A DNA stretch of 64,000 nucleotides, from contig CM075769.1 of the NCBI GenBank assembly GCA_037974665.1, positions 80,189,190 to 80,253,189 of the forward strand, read 5' to 3'. A program made the translations under genes and the position numbers. Source of the DNA: Ehretia macrophylla. Lineage: Eukaryota > Streptophyta > Magnoliopsida > Boraginales > Ehretiaceae. The notes under the pieces were generated by a model. It saw only the letters and a list, made by a program, of their open reading frames with translations, ran no database searches and had not been told where the DNA came from. Positions within the stretch are counted from its first letter, which is position 1. The number at the start of each line of letters is the position of its first letter. Shown here piece after piece: positions 1-11,157 of the stretch.

Positions 1-418
1 TGTGACCAGGTCTCCATCGCTCCGGTGCCCATTGCTTTTGATCCGCAAGGAGTTACGTGGTGCACAGCATACCATTACAAAGCTCTCTGAGAGCTCTACG
101 ATGGGGGCAACCAGCTTGCTCGATGTGCCCATTTTTGGAGCCTAAAATCGAACGTTTTCATCAGTTTCAGGCCACTTATCTTCTTTTGCTCTATTTTTCC
201 GTCCTGGATCATACGTCGTGAACTGTTAAAAGGACGACAACCTGACTCGCGGGACATAAGAGGGCCCTACAATGTGTCGATATCACGTCTTGCGAAGATG
301 CTGCATCGTTGAAGCGGATGGGTTGTCGTTAAGCCCATTGGGCCTTTTGAATGGGCCATCTCTCTAGGCTGGGACTGTGAACCTTTAACACATATAGGAA
401 TTGTGCCCTCAACAAGAC
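1..418 (+). repeat. Partial 5S intergenic spacer at window start
   Basis: The 3' part of a spacer upstream of 5S-1. It holds the imperfect AGCTCTC/GAGAGCT palindrome near 80-94, the GCCCATT/AATGGGC inverted repeat near 333-356 and the TATA-like ATATA just upstream of the gene. No gene is seen. Confidence 0.9.
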
Positions 419-538
419 GGGTACGATCATACCAGCACTAATGCACCGGATCCCATCAGAACTCCGAAGTTAAGCGTGCTTGGCCGAGAGTAGTACCAGG
501 ATGGGTGACCCCCTGGGAAGTCCTCGTGTTACACCCCC
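419..538 (+). rRNA. 5S rRNA copy 5S-1
   Basis: Full-length 120-nt copy. It differs from the consensus at G5A, G66C, T79C and G113A. The A, IE and C boxes are essentially intact. G5A and G113A weaken helix I. Confidence 0.9.
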
Positions 539-1094
539 TTTTCAATTTTTTTTTCCCTGGTTAGGATTGCCAAGATACTTTATCCACCAAATCACTATTA
601 CTGAATCCCACGGAAAATTGGGCAAGACAACTTCGCTTCTTGTAGAGGCTGGGCCCGCAAACCGAGGGCGTAGGGCTTGTGACCAAGTCTCCGTCGCTCC
701 GGTGCCCATAACTTTGGATCAATAAGGAGTTACGCGGCGTACAGCATACCGTTGCAAAGCTCTCTAAGAGCTCTATGACGGGGGCAGCCAGCTTGCTTGC
801 TATGCCAATTTTTGGAGCCCAAAATCGAACGTTTTCATCAGTTTCAGGCCAATTTTCTTCTTTTTATCTATTTTTCCATCCCGGATCGTACGTCATAAAC
901 TATTAAAAGGACGACAACCTGAATTGCCGTACATCAGAGGGCCCTACAACGTGTTGATATCACGTCTTGCGAGGATGCTGCGTTGTTGAAGCGGATGGGT
1001 TGTCATTAAGCCCATTTGGCCTTTTGAATGGCCCATCTCTCTAGGCTGGACAGTGAACAGTTAACACATAAAGGAATTGTGCCCTAAACATGAC

Positions 1095-1213
1095 GGGTGC
1101 GATCATACCAGCACTAATGCACCGGATCCCATCAGAACTCCGAAGTTAAGCGTGCTTGGGCGAGAGTAGTACCAGGATGGGTGACCCCTTGGGAAATCTC
1201 GTGTTGCACCCCC
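1095..1213 (+). rRNA. 5S rRNA copy 5S-2
   Basis: 119-nt copy with T79C and C95T (C box). A 1-nt loss with a substitution around 102-105 gives AAATCTCG in place of AAGTCCTCG. The A and IE boxes match the consensus. Confidence 0.9.
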
Positions 1214-1770
1214 TTTTCAATTTTTTTTGCCCTGGTTAGGGTTGCCAAGATACTTTATCCACCAAATCTCTATTACTGAATCCCACGGAACATTGGGCAA
1301 GACAACTTCGCTTCACGTAGAGGCTGGGCCCGTAAACCGAGGGTGTAGGGTTTGTGACTAGGTCTCTGTCACTCTAGTGCCCATTACTTTTGATCCGTAA
1401 GGAGTTACGCGGCACATAGCATACCGTTGCAAAGCTCTCTGAGAGCTCTACGACGGGGGCAGCCAGCTTGCTCGATGTGCCCATTTTGGGTGCCCAAAAT
1501 CGAACGTTCTCATCAGTTTCAGGCCACTTTTCTTCTTTTGCTCTATTTTTCCATCCCGGATCGTACGTCGTGAATTGTTAAAGGGACGACAACCTGACTT
1601 GTGGGACATCAGAGGGCCCTACTACTTGTCGATATCACGTCTTGCGAGGATGCTGCGTTGTTCAAGCAGATGGGTTATGGTTAAGCCCATTGGGCCTTTT
1701 GAATGGGCCATCTCTCTAGGCTAGGACTGTGAACCGTTAACACATATAGGAATTGTGCCCTCAACATTAC

Positions 1771-1890
1771 GGGCGGGATCATACCAGCACTAATGCACAG
1801 GATCCCATCAGAACTCCGAAGTTAAGCGTGCTTGGGCGTGAGTAGTACCAGAATGGGTGACCCCTTGGGAAGTCCTCGTGTTGTACCCCC
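1771..1890 (+). rRNA. 5S rRNA copy 5S-3
   Basis: Full length with eight changes: T4C, C6G, C29A, A69T (IE), T79C, G82A and C95T (C box) and C114T. Helix I and the internal promoter are both altered, so activity is doubtful. Confidence 0.88.
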
Positions 1891-2158
1891 TTTTCAATTT
1901 TTTTTGCACTGGTTAGGGTTGCCAAGATACTTTATCCACCAAATCTCTATTACTGAATCCCACGGAACATTGGGCAAGACAACTTCACTTCACGTAGAGG
2001 CTGGGCTCACAAACCGAGGGCGTAGGGTTTGTGACTAGGTCTCCGTCGCTCCGGTGCCCATAACTTTTGATCCGTAAGGTGTTACGCAGTGCACAGCATA
2101 CCGTTGCAAAGCTCTCTGAGAGCTCTACGATGGGGGCAGCCAACTTGCTCACTGTGCC

Positions 2159-2244
2159 CATTTTTGGTGCCCAAAATCGAATGTTTTCATCAGTTTCAGG
2201 CCATTTTTGGACCCAAAAATCGAACGTTTTCATCAGTTTCAGGC
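2159..2244 (+). repeat. 43-bp tandem duplication inside a 5S spacer
   Basis: Two adjacent copies (2159-2201 and 2202-2244) of the block from CATTTTTGG through CAGTTTCAGGC, differing at a few bases. This makes the 5S-3 unit 720 bp, the longest in the window. Confidence 0.9.
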
Positions 2245-2490
2245 CACTTTTATGCTTTTGCTCTGTTTTTCCGTCCTGGATCGTACGTCGTGAACTGTTA
2301 AAAGGACGACAACCTGACTCGCGGGACATCAGGGTGCCCTACATCGTTTCGATATCACGTCTTGCGAGCATGCTGCGTTGTTGAAGCTGTTGGGTAGTCG
2401 TTAAGCCCATTGGGCGTTTTGAATGGGCCATCTCTCAAAGTTGGGACTGTGAACCGTTAACACATATAGGAATTGTGCCCTCAACATGAC

Positions 2491-2610
2491 CGGTGCGATC
2501 ATACCAGCACTAATACACCGGATCCCATTAGAACTCCGAAGTTAATCGTGCTTCGGCGAGAGTAGTACTAGGATGGGTGACCCCCCAGGAAGTCCTCGTG
2601 TTGCACCCCG
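2491..2610 (+). rRNA. 5S rRNA copy 5S-4
   Basis: Full length with eight changes: G1C, G25A, C39T, G56T and G64C (A box), T96C and G97A (C box) and C120G. The damaged A box makes transcription doubtful. It lies downstream of the only enlarged spacer in the left arm. Confidence 0.88.
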
Positions 2611-3165
2611 TTTCAATTTTTTTACCCTGGTTAGGGTTGCCAAGATACTTTATCCACCAAATCTCTATTACTGAATCCCACAGAACATTGGGCAAGACAA
2701 CTTCGCTTCACGTAGAGGCTGGGCCCGCAAACCGAGGGCGTAGGGTTTGTGACCAGGTCTCCGTCGTTCCGGTGCCCATAACTTTTGATCCGTAAGGAGT
2801 TACGCATCGCACAGCATACCGTTGCAAAGCTCTCTGAGAGCTCTACGACGGGGGCAGCAAGTTTGCTTGCTGTGCCAATTTTTGGAGCCCAAAATCGAAC
2901 GTTTTCATTAGTTTCAGGGCAATTTTCTTCTTTTGCTCTATTTTTTCGTCCCAGATCATACGCCGTGAACTATTAAAAGGACGACAACCTGGCTCGCGGG
3001 ACATCAGAGGGCCCTACAACATGTCGATATCACGTCTTGCGAGGATGCTGCGTTGTTGAAGCGGATGGGTTATCATTAAGGCTATTGGGCCTTTTGAATG
3101 GGCCATCTCTCTATGCTGGGACTGTGAACCGTTAACACATATAGGAATTGTGCACTCAACATGAC

Positions 3166-3285
3166 GAGTGCGATCATACCAGCACTAATGCAACGGATCC
3201 CATCAGAACTCCGAAGTTAAGCGTGGTTGGGCAAGAGTAGTATTAGGATGGGTGACCCCCTGGGAAGTCCTCGTGTTACACCCCC
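3166..3285 (+). rRNA. 5S rRNA copy 5S-5
   Basis: Full length. Changes are G2A, C28A, C61G (A box), G68A (IE), C78T and G113A. Confidence 0.9.
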
Positions 3286-3842
3286 TTTTCAATTTTTTTT
3301 GCCCATTTTAGGGTTGCCAAGATACTTTATCCACCAAATCTCTATTACTGAATCCCACGGAACATTGGGCAAGACAACTTCGCTACATGTAGAGGCTGGG
3401 CCTGCAAACCGAGGGCGTAGGGCTTGTAACCAGGTATCCGACGCTCCGGTGCCCATAAGTTTTGATCCGCAAGGAGTTACGTGGCACACAACATACCGTT
3501 GGAAAGCTCTCCGAGAGCTCTACGATGGGGGCAACGAGCATGCTCATTGTGCCCCTTTTTGGATCCCAAAATTGAACTTTTTCATTAGTTTCAGGCCACT
3601 TTTATTCTTTTCCTCTATTTTTTCCGTCCCAGATCGTACGTTGTGAACAGTTCAAAGGATGACAACCTGACTCGCGGGACATCAGAGGGCCCTACAACGT
3701 GTCGATATCACGTCTTGCAAGCATGCTATATTGTTGAAGCGGATGGGTTGTCGTTAAGCCCATTGGGCGTTTTGATTGGGTCACTCTCTAGACTGGGACT
3801 CTGAACAGTTAACACAAAAAGGAATTGTGCCCTAAACATGAT

Positions 3843-3962
3843 GGGTGTGATCATACCAGCCCTAATGCACCGGATCCCATCAGAACTCCGAAGTTAAGCG
3901 TGCTTGGGCGAGAGTAGTACTAGGATGGGTGAACCCCTGCGAAGTCCTCGTGTTGCACCCCC
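3843..3962 (+). rRNA. 5S rRNA copy 5S-6
   Basis: Full length with C6T, A19C, C91A (C box) and G98C. The base at -1 is T instead of C, and the upstream motif is ACAAAAAGG instead of ACATATAGG. Confidence 0.9.
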
Positions 3963-4519
3963 TTTTCAATTTTTTTTGCCCTGGTTAGGGTTGCCAAGAT
4001 ACTTTATCCACCAAATCTCTATTACCGAATCCCACGGAACATTGGGCAAGACAACTTTGCTTCACGTAGAGGCTGGGCTCGCAAACCTAGGGCGTAGGGT
4101 TTATAACCAGGTCTCCGTCGCTCTGGTGCCCATAACTTTTGATCCGTAAGGAGTTACGCGGTGCACAGCATACCATTGCAAAGCTCTCTGAGAGCTCTAC
4201 GACTGGAACAACATTCTTGCTCCCTGTGCCCATTTTAAGAGCCCAAAATCAAACGTTTTCATCAGTTTCAGGCCACTTTTCTTCTTTTGCCTTGTTTTTC
4301 CATCCCGAATCGTACGTTGTGAGCTGTTAAAAGGACGACAACCTGACTCGCGCTACATCAGAGGGCCCTACAACGTGTCGATATCATATCTTGCAAGCAT
4401 GCTGTGTTGTTGAAGCGGATGGGTTGTCGTTAAGCCCATTGGGCCTTTTGAATGGGCCATCTCTCTAGGCTGAGACTGTGAACAGTTAACACATAAAGCA
4501 ATCGTGCCCTCAACATGAC

Positions 4520-4639
4520 GGGTGCGATCATACCAGCACTAATGCACCAGATCCCATCAAAACTCCGAAGTTAAGCGTGCTTGGGTGAGAGTAGTATTAG
4601 GATGGGTGACCCCTTGGTAAGTCCTCGTGTTGCACCCCC
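4520..4639 (+). rRNA. 5S rRNA copy 5S-7
   Basis: Full length with G30A, G41A, C67T (IE), C78T, C95T (C box) and G99T. The upstream motif is of the ACATAAAG type. The spacer after it carries the 140-bp tract shared with 24821-24960. Confidence 0.9.
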
Positions 4640-5196
4640 TTTTCAAATTTTTTTGCCCTGGTTAGGGTTTCCAAGATACTTTATCCACCAAATCTCTATT
4701 ACCGAATCCCACGGAACATTGGGCAAGAAAACTTCGCTTCACGTAGAGGCCGGGCCTGCAAACCGAGGTCGTAGGGTTTGTGACTAGGTGTCCGACACTC
4801 TGGTGCCCATAATTTTTGATTCGTATGGAGTTACGCGACGCACAACACACTGTTGGAAAGCTCTCTGAGAGATCTACGACGGGGGCAGCCAGCATGCTCG
4901 CTGTGCCAATTTTTGGAGCCCAAAATTGAACGTTTTCATCAGTTTTAGGCCAATTTTATTCTTTTGCTCTGTTTTTCCGTCCCGGATCGTACGTCGTGAA
5001 CTGTTAAAAGGACAACAACCTGGCTGACTGGGCATCAGAGGGGCCTACAACATGTTGATATCATGTCTTGCGAGGATGATGCGTTGTTGAAGTGGATGGG
5101 TTGTCGTTAAGCCCATTGGGCCTTTTGAATGGGCCATCTCTCTAGGCTGGGACTGTGAACCGTTACCACATATAGGACTTGTGCCCAAAACATGAC

Positions 5197-5316
5197 GGGT
5201 GCGATCATACCAGCACAAATGCACCAGATCCCATCAGAACTCCGAAGTTAAGCGTGCTTGGGCAAGAGTAGTACTAGGATGGGTGACCCCCTGGGAAGTC
5301 CTCGTGTTGCACCACC
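5197..5316 (+). rRNA. 5S rRNA copy 5S-8
   Basis: Full length with four changes: T21A, G30A, G68A (IE) and C118A. The A and C boxes are intact. Confidence 0.9.
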
Positions 5317-5874
5317 TTTTCAATTTTTTTTTGCCCTGGTTAGGGTTGCCAAGATACTTTATCGACCAAATCTCTATTACCGAATCCCACGGAACATTGG
5401 GCAAGACAACTTCGCTTCACGTAGAGGCTAGGCCCGCAAACTGAGGGCGTAGGGTTTGTGACCAGGTCTCCGTTGCTCCGGTGCGCATAACTTTTGATCC
5501 GTAAGGAGTTACACGGCGCACAGCATACTATTGGAAAGCTCTGTGAGAGCTCTACGACGGGGACAACAAGCATGCTTGCTGTGCCCATTTTTGGAGCCCA
5601 AAATCGAACATTTTCATTAGTTTTAGGACACTTTTCTTCTTTTTCTCTATTTTTCCATCCCAGATCGTACGTCGTGAACTGTTAAAAGGACGAAAACCTG
5701 ACTCGTGGGAAATCAGAAGGCCCTACAACGTGTCGATATCACGTCTTGTGAAGATGCTGCGTTGTTGAAGTGGATGCGTTGTCGTTAAGCCCATTGGGCC
5801 TTTTGATTGGGCCATCTCTCTAGGCTGGGACTGTGAACCGTTAACACATATAGGAATTGTGCCTTCAACAAGAC

Positions 5875-5994
5875 TCGTGCGATCATACCAGCACTAATGC
5901 ACCGGATCCCATCAAAACTCCGAAGTTAAGCGTGTTTGGGCGAGAATAGTACTAGGATGGGTGACCCCCTGGGAAGTCCTCGTGTTCCACCCAC
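5875..5994 (+). rRNA. 5S rRNA copy 5S-9
   Basis: Full length with seven changes: G1T, G2C, G41A, C61T (A box), G72A (IE), G113C and C119A. Changes at both ends weaken helix I. Confidence 0.88.
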
Positions 5995-6552
5995 TTTTCA
6001 ATTTTTTTTCCCTGGTTAGGGTTACCAAGATACTTTATCCACCAAATCTCTATTATTGAATCCCACGGAACATTGGGCAACACAACTTCGCTTCACGTAG
6101 AGGCTGGGCCCGCAAACCGAGTGCGTAGGGTTTGTGACCAGGTCTCCATCGCTCTGGTGCCCATAACTTTCGATCCGTAAGGAGTTACGCGGCGCACAGC
6201 ATACCGTTGCAAAGCTCTCTCTGAGAGCTCTATGACGGGAGCAGCCAGCTTGCTCGTAGGGCCCATTTTTGGAGACCAAAATCAAACGTTTTCATCAGTT
6301 TCAAGCCACTTTTCTTTTTTTGCTCTGTTTTTCTGTCCCTGATCGTACGTCGTGAACTGTTAAAAGGATGACAACCTGACTCGCGGGATATTAGAGGGCC
6401 CTACAACGTGTCGATATCACGTCTTGCGAGGATGCTGTGTTTTTGAAGCGGATGGGTTGTCGTTAAGCCCATTGGGCCTTTTGAATTGACCATCTCTCTA
6501 GGCTGGGATTGTGAACTGTTAACACATATAGTAATTGTGCCCTCAACATGAT

Positions 6553-6672
6553 GGGTACGATCATACCAGCACTAATGCACCGGATCCCATTAGAACTCCG
6601 AAGTTAAGCGTGCTTGGGCGAGAGTAGTGCTAGGATGGGTGACCCCCGAGGAAGTCCTCGTGTTTCACCCCC
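6553..6672 (+). rRNA. 5S rRNA copy 5S-10
   Basis: Full length with G5A, C39T, A77G, T96G and G97A (C box) and G113T. The base at -1 is T. Confidence 0.9.
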
Positions 6673-7231
6673 TTTTCAATTTTTTTTTCCGTAGTTAGGG
6701 TTGCCAAGATATTTTATCCAGCAAATCTCTATTACTGAATCCAACGGTACATTGGGCAAGACAACTTCGCTTCACGTAGAGGCTAGGCCCGCAAACCGAG
6801 GGCGTAGGGTTTGTGACCAGGTCTCCGTCGCTCCGGTGCTCATAACTTTTGATCCGTAAGGAGTTACGCGGTGCGCACAGCATACCGTTGCAAAGCTCTC
6901 TGAGAGCTCTACGACGGGGGCTGCCAGCTTCCTCGTTGTGCCCATTTTTAGTGCCCAAAATTGAACGTTTTCATCAGTTTCAGGCCACTTTTCTTCATTT
7001 GCTCTGTTTTTCCGTCCTAGATCATAGGTCGTGAATTGTTAAAAGGATGACAACCTGACTCGCGGGACATCAGAGGGCCATACAATGTGTCGATATCACG
7101 TCTTGTGAGGATGTTGTGCTGTTAAAGCGGATGGGTTGTCGTTAAGCCCATTGGGCCTTTTGAATGGGCCATCTCTCTAGGCTAGGACTGTGAACCATTA
7201 ACACATATAGGAATTGTGCCCTCAACTTGAC

Positions 7232-7350
7232 GGGTGCGATCATACCAACACTAATGCACCGGATGCCATCAGAATTCTGAAGTTATTGATGATTGGGCGA
7301 GAGTAGTACTAGGATGGGTGACCCCCTGGGAAGTCCTCGTGTTGCACCCC
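7232..7350 (+). pseudogene. 5S rRNA pseudogene 5S-11 (A box destroyed)
   Basis: 119 nt with nine substitutions: G17A, C34G, C44T, C47T, A55T, G56T, C57G, G58A and C61A. Five of them fall in the A box, where GTTAAGCGTGCTTGG reads GTTATTGATGATTGG. The rest of the gene, including the C box, matches the consensus. The changes are clustered, which suggests a patch event rather than even decay. Confidence 0.85.
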
Positions 7351-7907
7351 TTTTCAATTTTTTTTGCCCTGGTTAGAGTTGCCAAGATACTTTATTCACC
7401 AAATCTCTATTACTGAATCCCACGGAATATTGGGCAAGACAACTTCGCTTCACGTTGAGGCTGGGCCCGCAAACCGAAGGCGTAGGGCTTGTGACCTGGT
7501 CTCTGTCGCTCCGGTGCCCATAACTTTTGATCCGTAATGAGTTACGTGGCGCACATCATGCTCTTGCAAAGCTCTCTGAGTGCTCTCCGACGGGGGCAGC
7601 CAGCTTGCTTGCTGTGCCCATTTTTGGAGCCCAAAATCGAACGTTTTCATCAGTTTCAGGCAACTTTTCTTCTTTTGCTCTATTTTTCTATCCCGGATCG
7701 TACGTCGTGAACTGTTAAAAGGATGACAACATGACTCGCAGGACATCAGAGGGCCACACAACGTGTCGATATCACGTCATGCGAGGATGCTGCGTTGTTG
7801 AAGCGGATGGGTTATCGTTAAGCCCATTGGGCCTTTTGAATGGGCCATCTCTCTAGGCTAGGACTGTGAACCGTTAACACATATAATAATTGTGCCCTCA
7901 ACATGAC

Positions 7908-8027
7908 GGTTGCGATCATACCAGCACTAATGCACCGGATCCCATCAGAACTCCGAAGTTAAGCGTGTTTCACCGAGAGTTATACTTGGATGGGTGACCC
8001 CTTGGGAAGTCCTCGTGTTGCACCCCC
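7908..8027 (+). pseudogene. 5S rRNA pseudogene 5S-12 next to the retroelement
   Basis: Full length but altered across the A/IE region: C61T, G64C, G65A, G66C, A74T, G75A and A80T, plus G3T and C95T. Its spacer is interrupted 113 bp after the gene end by the retrotransposon. Confidence 0.8.
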
Positions 8028-8135
8028 TTTTCAATTTTTTTTGCCCTGGTTAGGGTTGCCAAGATACTTTATCCACCAAATCTCTATTACTGAATCCCAC
8101 AGAACATTGGGCAAGACAACTTCGCTTCACGTAGA

Positions 8136-8140
8136 GGCTG
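8136..8140 (+). repeat. Target site duplication, left copy (GGCTG)
   Basis: GGCTG directly before the 5' LTR is repeated directly after the 3' LTR at 18745-18749. The intact spacers read GAGGCTGGGCCC here, with a single GGCTG. A 5-bp duplication is typical of LTR-retrotransposon integration. Confidence 0.95.
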
Positions 8141-8149
8141 TGTGAGGCC

Positions 8150-8640
8150 CGACCCTGAATAACGTATGTTACCCTGATTTGCGTGCCATAGACCAAGAAT
8201 GATATGACTGACCTTGGATTACATGCCCTGTCTTGGTTTTCGTGCATGCCTCGTTATATGTACCTTAACCTAGAATTGTGTGCCCTAATCCTCAATATAC
8301 GTGCGATACCTAGATAAACATGCCATGACCTTAATTTACGTGCGAGACCTTGATTTGCGTGTGTCTCTTCATTTCGTGTGCCCTAACCTTGAACTGCGTA
8401 CCTTAACCTAGGTTTAAGAGTTGTACCTCAATTTACGTGCATTGCATTGAATTACGTGCCTTATTTTGGTCTACATTAATTCACCTAGGGTTGCGTGTGT
8501 TAGCATTAGAATCTGTGCACTTATCTTGAAGTATGTGCCTTAGTCTTGAAATACGTGCTGTACCTTGTAGTTCGTGTCTTATCTCGTAGTTCGTGTCTAC
8601 CTCATAATTCGTGCCATAGATCTAGGAATCCGTGCCACCA
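8150..8640 (+). repeat. Degenerate short repeat, CGTGC/CATGCC-spaced, in 5' LTR
   Basis: A loose tandem pattern in which CCTTGA- or CCTTAA-like words alternate with CGTGC-like words every 18-25 bp, for example ACCTTAATTTACGTGCGAGA and CCTTGATTTGCGTG. The matching part of the 3' LTR is about 14925-15395, where one repeat stretch is about 18-20 bp shorter. The units are too degenerate for fixed borders. Confidence 0.6.
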
Positions 8641-8675
8641 TGTTAAACAAGAAAGAATCCTACACAAAGCACTAG

Positions 8676-8848
8676 ACACTAAAATAATCCTACACAATCC
8701 ACTAACCAATATTATATTCCTAATTCAAATTCTCTACCAACTCCACTAACAATACAATAATACTAAACTATTCCTACATTTTCCACTATCTATTATTCTA
8801 TTCATAATTCAACTCATCAACAAACATTCCTATATTTTATTCTACCTA
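8676..8848 (+). other. 173-nt tract without any G on the + strand (5' LTR)
   Basis: Read base by base, the tract has no G between the G at 8675 and the G at 8849. It is made of A, T and C with recurring words such as CTAAC, TTCCTA and CCACTA. The 3' LTR has an equally long G-free tract at 15433-15605. Confidence 0.9.
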
Positions 8849-11148
8849 GATTCCCTCATTCCCCAACATTCCTATGACAATTCTAATGACACAAATGCCT
8901 AAAAAATTAGTCCCAGACAAACTATGACAAAACACTTAACACAATGCATAAAAAATTGCTCAAATTCTCCTCAAATCTCCACCATTTTCGACCAAGTGCT
9001 CCATGCCCATGCTAGCCATTTCAAAATACTCCTTGAAGACTCAAAAAGACTGAAAATAGGCTGCCCAAGGCCGACCATATGCTTAGAACAACGCAAAACA
9101 TCACTCTTTGTCATTCTTTGTCATATTCTTTCATTTCTCTTTCATTTCTCCTTCTTTTCTCTCACTTCCCTCTCATTTCCTCTCTCCATTTCGGTTTTGG
9201 CTGAGTTCTCTACCTCCATAGCTTATCTTCTTCACATCATAGCTAAACAAAGCAAGGCATAAGCAAAGGGCCTCAACCGAGCTAGCTAGGAAGTGAAAAT
9301 CACACATGCATGTACATTGAAGACTTCTATTCGGCCTAGGTAAGCTTCTTGACTTCCATTTCTTTTCTTCTTGTTCTAACCTCATGCATGTGCTAAGATA
9401 TTGATCACTAAGCTAGGAGAAATAGAGAAAAGCTAGTTGGAATCTCGGCTAAGCAAGAAGAAGAAGAGATTTGAGCTTCAACAAGGTTTTTGAGCATCTT
9501 TTGGGTTGATTGCTAAGGTGAGGGCTAAAACCTTTTGAAAACTCTTCAAAAATCCACATGCAAGCTCATAAATGTGTGTATTTTCTTCCGTACTTGAGTT
9601 ATATGGTCGTTCATAAGCTTAAACAACCATGCATGGCAAGATCTTGGCTTGAAAGTGATGCTAGGTGAAGTCGGATTGTTGACAGCTCTCTGACCAGTCT
9701 GTTTCGAGGTAAGTTTAGCTGGGAAAATGATGTTAAAAATGCATGAAAATTGGTACGTGACTAATTTGGACAGTTTTGAACATTTTTCCCCGAAATAGGC
9801 CGAAGCTAATTTTGAATCTAAGGTCCTCAACATGGCAAATCTTTGAAATGTGTCCAAATCTGGAAATCTGGAAAAATGAAGCAGGTTTTGGCAGATGCAC
9901 TGACCTTGTGGAACGAACCATATTTGACTTCATAAATGATGTCCAAAATGCACTTCATAAATCACTTCACTAGATTTTTTAGTTCTGGAGAATTTTGTCA
10001 GAAATGGACCAAGTCTAAAACTGACCTTAAGGACCTCAAAAACGTCAATTTCCGAAAAGTGTGAAAATCTTGACAGTTTTGTGCTACCTCACTGTTTCGG
10101 CTATAACTAATGATTCCGAACTCCAATTGATGTAAGGTTTGTTTCTGAGTTTAGTTAACTTCTTAATCTTAATTTGACATCTTGTTCACTGGATTTGGAG
10201 ATTGTTTGATTATCCTATTGATTGTGAGAAAACAGCCTATTGCAGTAAGGGATTCACTTAATGTTGTACTTAGAAACATTGTTGTGACTCCTCTTGTTGA
10301 ATTAATTACTTGGGATTGTAGCTTTGGGATGTTGTGTGGACTGTTTTGAATGTTTGAGGATGTTGAATTAAATGATGCATGGTTTGAGATTGACTTTGAG
10401 TTGGGTTGAGGCTCAAATTGCACGAATATACACGAAATGGAAACCTTAATGACTAGGTAGTTTTGCTAAGTGTTGATCATTTGGATGTTGTGTGGAAATT
10501 ATATGCTTAGTGGGCTGCCCGTAAATGTCTTATAACTTCAAATGTGATTTTGACCATTGCATGTTGTCAAATAAGCTTTTCTTGCAACCGAACCCACGTA
10601 GATGTTGTTGCATGTTGAATAATGTTATCACTTGATTACGTGGACTTCGAAATGAGCTATATGGCTTGACTTGCATGTGTTACATGGCTGCCCGTTTAAT
10701 GATTATATGGCTCTATATGTCTTTCAAGTGAAATTACTTGTCTTATCGTGCCTTGTTTGATTACTTGACAACGTGCGATCTTATAACTACTCGGAGGCGA
10801 CCTACTTTGTTGTCCTCCTAATGTGATATGTCAAATGTTATAAATGTGCTTTGCTTACGAGGTTGCAACCTTTCAGTGTGGCATGGTAGTGTTTCAGGCA
10901 CGCCGGGCGGCATAGGGCTTGCCGGTGCTACCGTGACTACCATGGTCCAATTCCCTCTCTCGCTTGGCATTCTACCCTCGGAGAGTTGGGTCGTAGGTTT
11001 TGGGGTATATTGGGAGTACACCCAATTGGGAGCGATAAGTGGATTATTGAAGTCGGCCGCACCAAATGAATTGAAATTGATATTGAGAGCAAATGCTCAC
11101 CGTATCCTTGAAATGATTGGTAAATGTATCTGTTACTCGATTTGTTTC

Positions 11149-11157
11149 ATATATATG
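11149..11157 (+). promoter_or_regulatory. Possible TATA box in 5' LTR
   Basis: CATATATAT lies about 830 bp before the LTR end. The matching 3' LTR site (about 17908-17916) reads CATATATTT. A transcription start near here would fit a long U3, but nothing else supports it. Confidence 0.25.

Larger units (their letters stand above)
1..8140 (+). repeat. Left arm of 5S rDNA tandem array
   Basis: Twelve head-to-tail units, each a 120-bp 5S gene followed by a spacer of about 557 bp. Start-to-start distances are 675-679 bp, except 720 bp between 5S-3 and 5S-4 because of an internal spacer duplication. The window opens inside a spacer (1-418), so the array extends further left. The last unit is cut by a retrotransposon at 8140. 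All genes point right. Each unit has the same order: gene, T-runs, spacer, a pair of TGGGCC motifs, TATA-like box, next gene. The two copies nearest the insertion (5S-11 and 5S-12) have damaged internal promoters. Confidence 0.97.

Noticed and set aside
480..725. Open frame of about 81 codons (…GDPLGSPRVTPPFQF…) recurring at nearly every 5S unit, + strand
   Set aside because: It begins inside the 5S gene and continues through the T-run terminators into the spacer. It repeats because the unit repeats, and it is broken in many units. It is not a gene family.
8924..9262. 112-codon frame in the 5' LTR and its counterpart at 15681-16049
   Set aside because: It overlaps the pyrimidine-rich stretch and the patch where the LTRs differ, so the C-terminal parts are unrelated. 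Low-complexity F/S/L-rich product.
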